NCBI GenBank assembly: GCA_016932145.1
Contig: JAFGDI010000209.1
Coordinates: 1-20,990, forward strand
Reading direction: 5' to 3'
Source of the DNA: Sedimentisphaerales bacterium
GTDB taxonomy: Bacteria; Planctomycetota; Phycisphaerae; Sedimentisphaerales; SM23-30
DNA: 20,990 nucleotides
Position 1 is the first letter of the stretch. Every line of letters starts with the position of its first letter. The position numbers were made by a program, and so were the translations under genes. The notes under the pieces are model-generated. The model was given only the letters and a program-made list of their open reading frames with translations. It was not told the DNA's origin and searched no databases. Shown here piece after piece: positions 1 to 7,156 of this stretch.

Positions 1-319
1 CAGAAAGGAATTCATCCCTAATAGCGGTCTCATAACCATCCTCTGCGATCAAGACAACCACAGCTTCCCCAACTTTGATAGTATCAATGCCCTCTACAGG
101 CAAAGGGGTATTCGATGTTTTTTCATCGACATAGAACAGGCCGTCAAAATCGGCCAGCGTTATATCAATGCTGGAATTGTTATAAATTTCGAACCAGTCA
201 ACAGTAGCATTTGAGCCAGGACCACCAGTATAAACCTCGGTAATTCTCAGATCAACAGCAGCTGCACTTACGGCTGAGGCCAGAAAGCCCATAGCCAGAA
301 TAGAAAATAACTTTCTCAT
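1..319 (-). CDS. Secreted lamin-tail-domain (LTD) protein, N-terminal part only
   Basis: Open reading frame entering from the left edge on the minus strand, with 106 codons visible. The ATG at 317-319 is preceded by GGAGAG eight bases upstream. Residues 1-20 form a signal peptide (MRKLFSILAMGFLASAVSAA). The mature protein starts VDLRITEVYTGG and continues with WFEIYNNSS around residues 43-51, the pattern typical of the lamin-tail domain, an Ig-like beta-sandwich common in secreted proteins of Planctomycetes and related phyla. The domain's role in bacteria is poorly defined; surface or DNA/carbohydrate association has been suggested. The C-terminus lies outside the window, so any attached catalytic domain or sorting signal cannot be seen. 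A strong extended -10 promoter lies about 90 bases upstream, so the gene is probably transcribed on its own. The LTD call rests on motif resemblance only. Confidence 0.7.
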   Translation of the reverse strand, partial: MRKLFSILAMGFLASAVSAAAVDLRITEVYTGGPGSNATVDWFEIYNNSSIDITLADFDGLFYVDEKTSNTPLPVEGIDTIKVGEAVVVLIAEDGYETAIRDEFLS

Positions 320-657
320 ATCTTTCACTCTCCCTAAAAAATTTCACCAGTACCCCTGGGATTACAGGATTGTCTATCTACTACTCGTAGCGACTCACAC
401 GCCACATATATCATTATAGCACATCAAATTGAAATACAAAAAAAAATCCGCTCTGATATTAAAGTTTTTTGTAATTTGCGACCATCAAAACTAAAACACA
501 CATAACTTACTACCAATTAAACATTAAGAACAAAAGGCTTTGGAATAACACATCAAAAGAGGGTATTTTCCCGTGAATATAGGAAATAGAGTTAAAATAG
601 GAAGGTGAATATACGCAAAAAAAGTCTGGCAAAAGAAAAAAAAATACTGATAATTTC
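320..657. other. Intergenic region between cobO stop and LTD gene
   Basis: AT-rich stretch with no coding potential seen on either strand. It holds the LTD promoter (413-421) and, next to the cobO stop, several A runs on the plus strand (T runs in the cobO transcript) but no convincing hairpin. A clear intrinsic terminator for cobO could not be identified. Confidence 0.5.
413..421 (-). promoter_or_regulatory. Extended -10 promoter for the LTD gene
   Basis: On the minus strand the sequence reads TGCTATAAT, a perfect extended -10 element (TGnTATAAT). No good -35 is present; only TTGTAT lies about 15 bases upstream, which fits the extended -10 class. The predicted transcript start near 406 gives a leader of about 87 bases before the ATG at 319. 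Confidence 0.55.
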
Positions 658-1221
658 TTAGAAATCCACACCGGCACGCGCCTGAACACCTGAGTTAAAA
701 GGGTGTTTTACCTCTTCAAACCTGGTCACCAGATCGGCCAGTTGAAAAATCTGGTCATCAGCACCACGACCAGTAAGTACCAACTCTGTATGTTCTGCCT
801 TCTGTTCAACCAAAGCAGCAATATCAGAAAGCGACACCAGTTTCATGCTATAGCATACCAGTATTTCATCGAGTATTACCAGATCATGATCTCCTGAGAT
901 CAGGATCTGCCTGACCTGACGGAGAGCGTCATGTATTTTATGAGCTGTGAGTTCTCGCTGGCTTGCATCATGTGACTTTGCCATATTCCAGCAATAATCC
1001 GCCCTGCTGAGTGTAAGGCGAGAGTTGGTACCAGCAGAGATAAGCCGGGCCAGATTTGCCTCGCCGGTCTCTATGTCAGCAGGCTTGAGGAACTGAAAGA
1101 CATATACATTGCCGCCCCGCCCCAGCATGCGCCAGGTAAGCCCAAAGGCTGCGGTAGTCTTACCTTTGCCGGTGCCGGTATATACCTGAACCAACCCTCT
1201 TTTTAATACATTTTTGGTCAT
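658..1221 (-). CDS. cobO: Corrinoid adenosyltransferase, CobO/BtuR family
   Basis: Transfers the adenosyl group of ATP to the cobalt of reduced corrinoids, the step that makes adenosylcobalamin-type cofactors in synthesis or salvage; cytoplasmic. With the ATG at 1221 the protein has 187 residues, the usual family size. The P-loop TGTGKGKTTAAFG (residues 15-27) is the family hallmark. DLVILDEI is the Walker-B-like segment. The C-terminus LTGRGADDQIFQLADLVTRF, then KHPFNSGVQARAGVDF, matches the conserved family ending. The open frame extends upstream to a TTG at 1299, but those extra 26 residues do not look like family sequence and the shorter start is preferred, although its Shine-Dalgarno (GAG about seven bases upstream) is weak. 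No other cobalamin gene is nearby and no cobalamin riboswitch core was seen upstream. It appears to be a stand-alone housekeeping gene unrelated to the glycan genes. Confidence 0.9.
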   Translation of the reverse strand: MTKNVLKRGLVQVYTGTGKGKTTAAFGLTWRMLGRGGNVYVFQFLKPADIETGEANLARLISAGTNSRLTLSRADYCWNMAKSHDASQRELTAHKIHDALRQVRQILISGDHDLVILDEILVCYSMKLVSLSDIAALVEQKAEHTELVLTGRGADDQIFQLADLVTRFEEVKHPFNSGVQARAGVDF

Positions 1222-1600
1222 ATTAATCTCATAATTACCACAAAAAGCCAGAAAAGCCTGCTTCTGGTCAAAGGCCAGATAATAACCGAAGCCTGGCAAT
1301 AGTTCAAGTATAGCCTGAAGGTTACAGGACGGCTTTGGCTCTGTATTTTCGTTTTATAACGAATATAAGGAGTTTATGGTGTATTTCACATGATGTTTTT
1401 TATAAAAAAGTCAATAAGCATTTGCCGGGACCTTGATTCAAATTTTATGATTGGTTGTAGAGTAAAATAAAGTCACATCCTCAAGAGGATACATATCTGA
1501 TGTAACAGCAAAGGAAAATGCTGTTTTAAGAGAGATGTTCAGGGCAGATAAAGGTTGGTCTGCAAACTGAGCAATCGTGTGTATTTTTTTGGAGCGATAT
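1222..1600. other. Divergent intergenic region between cobO and the prepilin-like gene
   Basis: Contains three small structures. On the cobO strand, CCAGAA/TTCTGG (1248-1267, loop of 8) is followed by CTTTTTG and competes with an overlapping CTGG/CCAG pairing (1264-1278). TTCGTT-TTAT-AACGAA (1348-1363) is a perfect inverted repeat that could be an operator. AACAGCA/TGCTGTT (1504-1510 and 1519-1525) is followed by TTTT on the plus strand. An AAGGAG at 1367-1372 precedes tiny reading frames (ATG at 1376, five codons; ATG at 1393, 25 codons) that resemble no known product. No convincing promoter could be assigned to either gene. Confidence 0.4.
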
Positions 1601-2419
1601 ATGATTAACTGTGCAAGACCTCGCCGGAGGGGATTTACGCTGATAGAACTACTAATAACCGTGGGAATAATTGTCTTTCTTGCCAGCATAATAACCCCGG
1701 CATTAACTATGGCCCGAGATGGTGCCAATAGTGCTATGTGTAAATCAAGGCTGAATGAATGGGGTAAGGCATACGGTCAATATCTGCTGGAAAGAAATGA
1801 CAAGTTTCACAAGGGCGACAGTGTCTTGTCAAAAAGCGGTGACGACCTGTGGGTTAAAGCGTTGTCACCGTATATAAAGGATAAGAAAGTATTATTCTGC
1901 CCGCAGGCTACGCAAACCGAATCAGAAGGCGGTCTTATGCCCAATATGGCCTGGGAACTGAGTAAGGATCCATATTATAAGACAGTTCATGAAGAAGGCC
2001 TGGGCAAGGGCAGCTACTGTTTGAACTGGTGGGTAAATAATGCTGAAGGCAGCGGCAATGCCTCTGGCTATTACTGGCGCAGTTCGCAGTCAGCAGATGC
2101 TAAGAGAATACCGGTACTGGCAGATGGCGGAGACTATACTGCAAGTGTATATAGTACAGGCAAGGACTATAAGCCATCACCAGTAGCAATAGATTCCAAC
2201 ATGTCAGAGAGAACATTCAAATGTTATGATAATATAACCCGCTTTTTAATGAACAGGCATAGCGGCGAGATCAATGTACTGTTCATGGACTGGTCAGTGC
2301 GAAGCACACCTCTGACAGAGCTCTGGAATCTTAACTGGCATAAAGGCTATAAGCCAGTCAGTTATGAAAATGCAAGCTGGCAATGGCCCGCCTGGCTTAC
2401 AGGAGAAAGTAACCAATAA
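1601..2419 (+). CDS. Prepilin-like secreted protein with N-terminal cleavage/methylation motif and H-X9-D motif
   Basis: 272 residues from the ATG at 1601, which has GGAG six bases upstream. An in-frame GTG at 1577 would add eight residues but has no ribosome-binding site. Residues 4-36 are a type IV pilin-like signal: basic RPRRRG, cleavage expected between G11 and F12, the conserved Glu at mature position 5 (E16), then a hydrophobic helix. The rest is a globular, Trp/Tyr-rich domain. Near the C-terminus RHSGEINVLFMDWSVR (219-234) fits the H-X9-DG motif of the pseudopilin-like families expanded in Planctomycetes and Lentisphaerae (DUF1559-like), except that the Gly is Trp. Such proteins are thought to be processed by prepilin peptidase and displayed at the cell envelope; their function is unknown. 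It is followed by its own terminator, so it forms a single-gene unit. Proximity to GH31 and sulfatase genes suggests, but does not show, a role at the surface during glycan use. Confidence 0.8.
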   Translation: MINCARPRRRGFTLIELLITVGIIVFLASIITPALTMARDGANSAMCKSRLNEWGKAYGQYLLERNDKFHKGDSVLSKSGDDLWVKALSPYIKDKKVLFCPQATQTESEGGLMPNMAWELSKDPYYKTVHEEGLGKGSYCLNWWVNNAEGSGNASGYYWRSSQSADAKRIPVLADGGDYTASVYSTGKDYKPSPVAIDSNMSERTFKCYDNITRFLMNRHSGEINVLFMDWSVRSTPLTELWNLNWHKGYKPVSYENASWQWPAWLTGESNQ

Positions 2420-2497
2420 ACACGATTCCACACATCATTAGTGAAAGAAAATATTAGTTTCCGACAAAAAACTATCAACAAAGAATTGTATATAATG

Positions 2498-2525
2498 GCC
2501 TGCATGTGATCATGCGGGCTTTTTT
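2498..2525 (+). terminator. Intrinsic terminator of the prepilin-like gene
   Basis: A nine-base-pair stem GCCTGCATG / CATGCGGGC (one G-U pair) with tetraloop TGAT is followed directly by six T. It lies about 80 bases after the stop codon at 2419. Confidence 0.85.
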
Positions 2526-2790
2526 ATTACTATAAGACAACAATCAACTAATTCTTCATGCAAATAAGATAGCACTATAGTGCAAAGAGTGTGCATTAAC
2601 GGTATTTCAGTTAATTCCATTTTTATTACACTAAACTAACAACTCCGACAATTGAGCAACTATTATACCAGAAATGCATCATTTATCCCAAACAATGAGC
2701 TTGTGGTTGATTGCCAATGAGTATAGAATTATTTATTAGTTTTACACACTCAAATTGTAATAATATAATAATTTTCAACGGAGGTATCAG
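2526..2790 (+). promoter_or_regulatory. GH31 upstream region with promoter (2741-2769) and palindrome (2572-2583)
   Basis: TTTACA at 2741-2746 and TATAAT at 2764-2769 are separated by exactly 17 bases, an excellent sigma-70-type promoter. The start near 2776 gives a leader of only about 15 bases, which carries the Shine-Dalgarno GGAGG at 2780-2784. About 160 bases further upstream GCACTATAGTGC (2572-2583) is a perfect 12-base palindrome, a possible regulator site. The rest of the stretch is AT-rich and shows no gene. Confidence 0.65.
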
Positions 2791-5253
2791 GTGACAAAAG
2801 CGTTAAGTGCTTTGTTGGTTTTACTATTGGCAACAATCGTTAATGCCGGTAAAGATGGCACACTTTCGGACTATGCAAGTCATGAAGGTGGTACAATATC
2901 TGGTTATACATTTACCACAACAAACGGTGAGAAACTAAGAGTATCGCCCTCAGGGGATCATATTATCCGGGTGCAGGCGGTTCGTGCAGATGAAGACTTT
3001 CTGCCTGATAACTACTATGAGATGGTAGCAAATCATGAAATGGGCGGCAGGCTCACTCTGTCAGAATCAGAAAAGGGGTTCACACTTTCAACGGCGGCCA
3101 GCGACGGCCTGGATCTGATGATCAGTAAAAAGCCGATGAGACTGACATTTGTGCAGAAACAAGGGAAAAAGACCCTTACCAAAGAAGAAGAGGGAATAAC
3201 CTGGTCTGGCACTCGTTGCGATGTGAAGCTGGCAGTTTCAGATGATCACTTTTTTGGTGCAGGTCATCCGGAGTATGCCAGATTAAACAAGCTGGACCTG
3301 ACCGGGACAGAGATAAAGAGGAATTATGGCCATCAGGCCCCATTGATAGTGCCCTTCTTTATTTCGCATAAAGGCTATGGCATATTCCTGAATACTAATT
3401 TTGAGAATCGTTTCCGCTTTGGCGTTGAAAATGAATATTCATTTGGATTTGACGATAAGGGTTATGGCGGCAGAATGGATTACTATTTCATTCTCGGTCC
3501 TAAAGTATCTGACATACTCGAGAGATATACCCAATTAACGGGTAAGCCTCGTCTGCCTCAGAAATCGATATTTGGTCTGCACTTATCAGACAAGGGTTCG
3601 CCTAACGATTCAGATGAGCAATGGTGGATGAAGACGATATCAGCACACCGGGCTGCTGGCTATCCGATCGACCACATAGTAAATGATAACCGCTGGCGTG
3701 CCGGTACGGGCGCATGGGCTGGTTCTCGCTTTGAATGGTCAATTAAAGAAGGTCGTTACCCTGACCCGGCCCGCTGGGCGCGTTGGGTAGAGCAAAACGG
3801 CCTGACAATGACACTGGACCTGAACAGAAATGCCAGTGCCAGTTGCTGGGGCTGGGATCCATCATTTAACATACCTAATGCTGAATGTGCAAAATACAAT
3901 CAATCAGTACCAGACTTTTCATCAGAGAAGGTTCGCAATTGGGTTTGGGAGCTGTTTTGGGTTAAGTCTATTGATCCGAGTTTAAAATATCCCGGCGACT
4001 GCTTCTGGATGGATGAGCCAGATGACCTGTATTGCATACCAGATGAGACGGTAACTGCCGATGGCAGGCGCTGGGCAGAAAACAAGAACAGCTACTTCTT
4101 TGACATTGCCAGAGCAGTAGTAAAAGAAGGCTGGGATAATGAAAATAATAATGAGCCAGCAGGTATCGGACCAGTCAAGCGTCCTTTTGTCTGGGTTCGC
4201 GGCATGTCAGCCGGCGGTCAGCGTTATGCCACAGCGTGGACTGGCGATGTTAATTGCGATTATTTATCAATGGCCCAGCATATAAGATCTATGCAGGCTT
4301 CAGGCTTATCAGCCCTGCCCTACTTTAACCATGATGCCGGCGGTTTCCATAACCCCGGCCCAAACGATAATCTATATCGTCAATGGTCAATGGCTTTTGG
4401 CAGTTTCAGTCCGATCTGGCGTCCGCATGGCATGGGTAATGATCGCTGGCCACTAACCCGCCCGTCAGAATGTCAGAAAGATGCAATGTTCTATGCGCAC
4501 CTTCGCTATGAGATGATGCCATACATTTACACTATGGCCTGGCAGGCCCATGCAACTGGTATGCCCATGGCCAGAGCCATGATGATCGACTATCAGGACG
4601 AGCCTCAGGCCTGGAACAGTGACCTGCAATACATGTGGGGTGATTCGCTGCTGATAGCTCCTGATTGTTCTGATGGTGGTAATAAGGTTACAGTCTGGCT
4701 TCCCGCCGGTAATGACTGGTATGACTTCCACAATGGTACAAAATACACTGGCGGTCAGACTATAGACTATGCTGCCAAAACAGGCATATTGCCAATATTC
4801 GTAAAGGCTGGTGCTATAATTGCCAAGGCTCCTTATGCGACCAGCACATTCTGGATACCGGCAGATAAGCGGACTCTGGACATTTATGCCGGAGCTGATG
4901 GCAGCTATGACCTCTATGACGATGATGGCATAACAGAATATTTCCGGACAAAATCAGAGTTTGCCATAACCAATATCAGCTATGAGGACAAGAGCAAGAC
5001 AGTTAAAATAGCTGCTGCCAAAGGTCAATATCCGGACATGCCAAAGACTCGCCAATATTGCGTAAACATATACAATATTGAAGGTTCTGTACCTATGGCG
5101 ATAAATAACACCCGTCTCACTGAATATAAGAGCGAACAAGAAGCCTTAAATGCAGGCCGCGGCTGTGTTTATTTCCCTGAGGAAAAACGAATGTTGATCG
5201 TTACCCAGCCAGTATCAATGAAAGTTGATACTGTAGTCAGCATAGCGGACTAA
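2791..5253 (+). CDS. Secreted glycoside hydrolase family 31 enzyme
   Basis: 820 residues; GTG start with GGAGG six bases upstream. Residues 1-19 are a signal peptide (MTKALSALLVLLLATIVNA). A beta-sandwich N-terminal domain (about 30-250) precedes a (beta/alpha)8 barrel (about 255-600). In the barrel CFWMDEPDD (404-412) places the nucleophile at D408, and GGQRYATAWTGD (475-486) places the acid/base at D486. Then QYMWGDSLLIAPD (613-625) and VWLPAGNDWYDFHNGT (635-650) are characteristic of the GH31 proximal C-domain, and IYAGADGSYDLYDDDG (698-713) of the DUF5110-like distal domain. GH31 enzymes retain configuration and hydrolyse alpha-linked glucose, xylose, galactose, GalNAc or sulfoquinovose depending on subfamily. 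The nucleophile motif is WMDEP rather than the common W(I/M)DMNEP, and the segment NDNRWRAGTGAWAG (298-311) is unusual, so the substrate is left open. It has its own promoter and terminator and is followed by a sulfatase in the same direction. Confidence 0.9.
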   Translation: MTKALSALLVLLLATIVNAGKDGTLSDYASHEGGTISGYTFTTTNGEKLRVSPSGDHIIRVQAVRADEDFLPDNYYEMVANHEMGGRLTLSESEKGFTLSTAASDGLDLMISKKPMRLTFVQKQGKKTLTKEEEGITWSGTRCDVKLAVSDDHFFGAGHPEYARLNKLDLTGTEIKRNYGHQAPLIVPFFISHKGYGIFLNTNFENRFRFGVENEYSFGFDDKGYGGRMDYYFILGPKVSDILERYTQLTGKPRLPQKSIFGLHLSDKGSPNDSDEQWWMKTISAHRAAGYPIDHIVNDNRWRAGTGAWAGSRFEWSIKEGRYPDPARWARWVEQNGLTMTLDLNRNASASCWGWDPSFNIPNAECAKYNQSVPDFSSEKVRNWVWELFWVKSIDPSLKYPGDCFWMDEPDDLYCIPDETVTADGRRWAENKNSYFFDIARAVVKEGWDNENNNEPAGIGPVKRPFVWVRGMSAGGQRYATAWTGDVNCDYLSMAQHIRSMQASGLSALPYFNHDAGGFHNPGPNDNLYRQWSMAFGSFSPIWRPHGMGNDRWPLTRPSECQKDAMFYAHLRYEMMPYIYTMAWQAHATGMPMARAMMIDYQDEPQAWNSDLQYMWGDSLLIAPDCSDGGNKVTVWLPAGNDWYDFHNGTKYTGGQTIDYAAKTGILPIFVKAGAIIAKAPYATSTFWIPADKRTLDIYAGADGSYDLYDDDGITEYFRTKSEFAITNISYEDKSKTVKIAAAKGQYPDMPKTRQYCVNIYNIEGSVPMAINNTRLTEYKSEQEALNAGRGCVYFPEEKRMLIVTQPVSMKVDTVVSIAD

Positions 5254-5310
5254 CTCTCATAAGTATCAAATAATCAACTTTTCCTTAAACAGGAACTGGA
5301 TTCTCCTTTA

Positions 5311-5340
5311 GCCCGCGGTTATACACTGCGGGCTTTTTTT
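5311..5340 (+). terminator. Intrinsic terminator of the GH31 gene
   Basis: GCCCGCGGT / ACTGCGGGC forms a nine-base-pair stem with one G-U pair and loop TATAC, followed by seven T. It lies 58 bases after the GH31 stop and just before the sulfatase promoter, so the two genes are separate transcription units. Confidence 0.9.
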
Positions 5341-5344
5341 ACAT

Positions 5345-5374
5345 TTGAATAGTATCGACCAGAACGATTATAAT
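5345..5374 (+). promoter_or_regulatory. Promoter of the sulfatase gene
   Basis: TTGAAT (5345-5350) and a perfect TATAAT (5369-5374) are separated by 18 bases. The start near 5381 gives a leader of about 50 bases. It sits immediately behind the GH31 terminator. Confidence 0.65.
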
Positions 5375-5429
5375 AGTGTTTTGAGGTCTTATAAAATAAT
5401 ATCTAATTTACAAACGAAAGGTGTTAAGA

Positions 5430-6851
5430 ATGGGAAAAAGAATAGGTATTGCAACGGACATACACCCTCTGGCAATGTTCTTCCGGAAGAATATAATAAT
5501 ATTAGCATCGCTATTTATCTCAACTACCCTCTGGGCAGCGGAGGATAATCAGCCACGGCCTAATATTCTGGTGGTTTTAGGTGACGATGCAACTTTCAGC
5601 GACCTGTCGCTCTATGGCGGCACCAATGTGCGTACCCCGCGTTTAGAGAAGTTTGCATCTGAAGGCAAGGTGTTCAATCGTGCGTATCTGTGTATGTCAA
5701 TGTGCCAGCCCTGTCGAACAGAGCTTTATACCGGACTTTATCCAATGCGAACCGGCACCTGCTGGAACCACTGTAAGACATTGCCGGGCACAAAGAGCGT
5801 TTGCCATCATCTGGGCGAGCTTGGCTACCGGGTTGGTCTGGCAGGCAAAAATCATGTAGTGCCCAAAGAAGTATTCCCCTTTGATAATGTCAAAGGTTTT
5901 GAAGACAATTGCGTAGCCGCTACTGCCGATTATAATTGTGAGGGCATAGCAAATTATATGTCAGCAGATAAGGAACAGCCATTCTTTTTAGTGGTTGGTT
6001 TGACGACCCCGCATGTAGTATGGACCGTTGGCGATGCGAGTCATTTCAAGCCCAAAGAGCTGAAATTACCAGCTAATTTTGTAGATACTCCCGAAACCCG
6101 TCGTGACTATGCCGCTTATCTGGCAGAGATAGAATATATGGATAAGCAACTGGGCGATATACTTGACACCCTGGAAAAGAGTGGACAGGCTGACAATACT
6201 ATCGTTATATTTTCCTCAGAGCAAGGGGCACAATTCCCCGGTTGCAAATGGACCAACTATGAAACCGGAGTACGCACCGGCATGGCAATAAGGTGGCCCG
6301 GCCATATAGCGGCACAAAGCCGTACTGAGGCCATTGTTCAATATGCCGATGTACTGCCGACTGTGGTAGAGCTGGCCGGCGGAGAAGTTAGCCCCGGCAT
6401 ATTTGATGGCAGCAGCTTTGCTGATGTACTACTGGACAAAAAACAGGAACATCGTCAATATGCCTATGCCATGCACAACAATATGAATGAGGGCTCACCC
6501 TATCCAATACGCTCGGTAAGAGATAAGCAATATCGGTATATTCGTAATCTTATGCCAGAAAGAATGCACATTCAGAAATATGTTATGGGAGTCAATCATA
6601 CTCACTATTGGCGTACATGGCTCTTTGCCGCCGGTCAGAGAGAAGATGCCTACAAACTGGTAAACAGATATATGTCTCGCCCGGCGGAAGAATTATACAA
6701 TACCGAAATTGACCCTTATGAATTAAATAATCTTGCTTGTGACCCACAATACAGCCAGATCAAAGAGAAACTATCAGAAGAACTTGATAAGTGGATGGCA
6801 GAACAAAAGGACCCTGGAGCAGCATTAGACGCAAACTTTAAGAAGAGTTAA
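5430..6851 (+). CDS. Secreted S1-family sulfatase, N-sulfoglucosamine sulfohydrolase-like
   Basis: 473 residues from the ATG at 5430 (AAAGG eight bases upstream). A second candidate, ATG 5475, would give a neater signal peptide (MFFRKNIIILASLFISTTLWA) but lacks a clear ribosome-binding site; either way the protein is exported with cleavage near residue 36. After cleavage comes PRPNILVVLGDDATFSDL, with D52 and D53 as metal ligands. MCQPCRTELYTG (91-102) is the formylglycine motif CxPCR, with C92 the residue converted by a sulfatase-maturating enzyme, which is not in the window. AGKNHVVPKEVFPFD (138-152) and FSSEQGAQFPGCKW (261-274) resemble the heparan N-sulfatase (SGSH)-like branch. There the usual Asp-(His/Asn/Gln) metal pair reads E264-Q265. 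It removes sulfate esters or sulfamates from glycans in the periplasm or outside the cell. The exact substrate cannot be read from sequence; the neighbouring GH31 and GH78 genes suggest a sulfated polysaccharide. Confidence 0.9.
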   Translation: MGKRIGIATDIHPLAMFFRKNIIILASLFISTTLWAAEDNQPRPNILVVLGDDATFSDLSLYGGTNVRTPRLEKFASEGKVFNRAYLCMSMCQPCRTELYTGLYPMRTGTCWNHCKTLPGTKSVCHHLGELGYRVGLAGKNHVVPKEVFPFDNVKGFEDNCVAATADYNCEGIANYMSADKEQPFFLVVGLTTPHVVWTVGDASHFKPKELKLPANFVDTPETRRDYAAYLAEIEYMDKQLGDILDTLEKSGQADNTIVIFSSEQGAQFPGCKWTNYETGVRTGMAIRWPGHIAAQSRTEAIVQYADVLPTVVELAGGEVSPGIFDGSSFADVLLDKKQEHRQYAYAMHNNMNEGSPYPIRSVRDKQYRYIRNLMPERMHIQKYVMGVNHTHYWRTWLFAAGQREDAYKLVNRYMSRPAEELYNTEIDPYELNNLACDPQYSQIKEKLSEELDKWMAEQKDPGAALDANFKKS

Positions 6852-7103
6852 AAAAGTGTGTTTGTACAATACAGGGTAACCGTTCACGCCTCTGGAAACG
6901 CTGAGCAGAATGAAAACCTGATATACATCTGGAGCTCGACAAACGAAACGCACCAGAAGCTATGAAAAGCGGCGTGAATTCAAAATCGTAAAAACACAAA
7001 CATTATCTCTTACCAGACAACTGGCAATTTGTTTGTTTTGCCAATTTATAACCGAGCTGTGGCTCGGCGTTCCCAGAGAAGAAAAACCGCGTGAACAGTA
7101 ACA
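6852..7103. other. Convergent intergenic region with long-range complementary segments
   Basis: No gene seen. GTTCACGC (6882-6889) is perfectly complementary to GCGTGAAC (7089-7096), and nested inside it CTCTGG (6890-6895) is complementary to CCAGAG (7073-7078). An alternative partner GGCGTGAA (6971-6978) is complementary to TTCACGCC (6883-6890), so the outer and inner pairings exclude each other. Inside lie TGGCAA/TTGCCA (7022-7027 and 7038-7043) and CCGAGC-TGTG-GCTCGG (7052-7067), the latter followed by CGTTCCCAG. Together this would fold into a branched structure of about 215 nucleotides. It may be a structured RNA, the 3' untranslated region of the sulfatase mRNA, or a decayed mobile or repeat element. 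No known RNA family was recognised. Confidence 0.4.
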
Positions 7104-7148
7104 AAACAGGCTTATCATAAACCAATGAGTTATATGATAAGCCTGTTT
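7104..7148 (-). terminator. Terminator hairpin between the convergent sulfatase and rhamnosidase genes
   Basis: A perfect 16-base-pair inverted repeat (7104-7119 and 7133-7148) with a 13-base loop. On the minus strand the stem begins nine bases after the rhamnosidase stop and runs into TTTTGTT, making it a good terminator for the minus-strand operon. On the plus strand it is followed only by AATTTAAA, so it is weaker for the sulfatase. Confidence 0.75.
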
Positions 7149-7156
7149 AATTTAAA

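Noticed and set aside
1222..1299. N-terminal extension of cobO to a TTG at 1299
   Set aside because: The 26 extra residues do not fit the family, whose conserved part begins shortly after the ATG at 1221. The region looks like a leader with small hairpins.
1222..1440. Cobalamin riboswitch upstream of cobO
   Set aside because: I looked for the conserved B12-box core (GCCACTG-like) on the minus strand and did not see it.
1376..1470. Two tiny frames behind AAGGAG (5 and 25 codons)
   Set aside because: They resemble no known peptide, and the spacing from AAGGAG to the first ATG is too short (three bases). Chance is more likely.
1438..1728. 96-codon minus-strand frame opposite the prepilin-like start
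   Set aside because: It is antisense to the conserved pilin signal sequence and has no recognisable features.
5345..5548. 67-codon plus-strand frame overlapping the sulfatase start
   Set aside because: It begins inside the promoter region and runs out of frame through the sulfatase signal peptide, with no family resemblance.
6852..7156. Mobile element or group II intron between the convergent genes
   Set aside because: No transposase or reverse transcriptase frame, no target duplication and no recognisable domain V hairpin. Only the complementary segments are reported.
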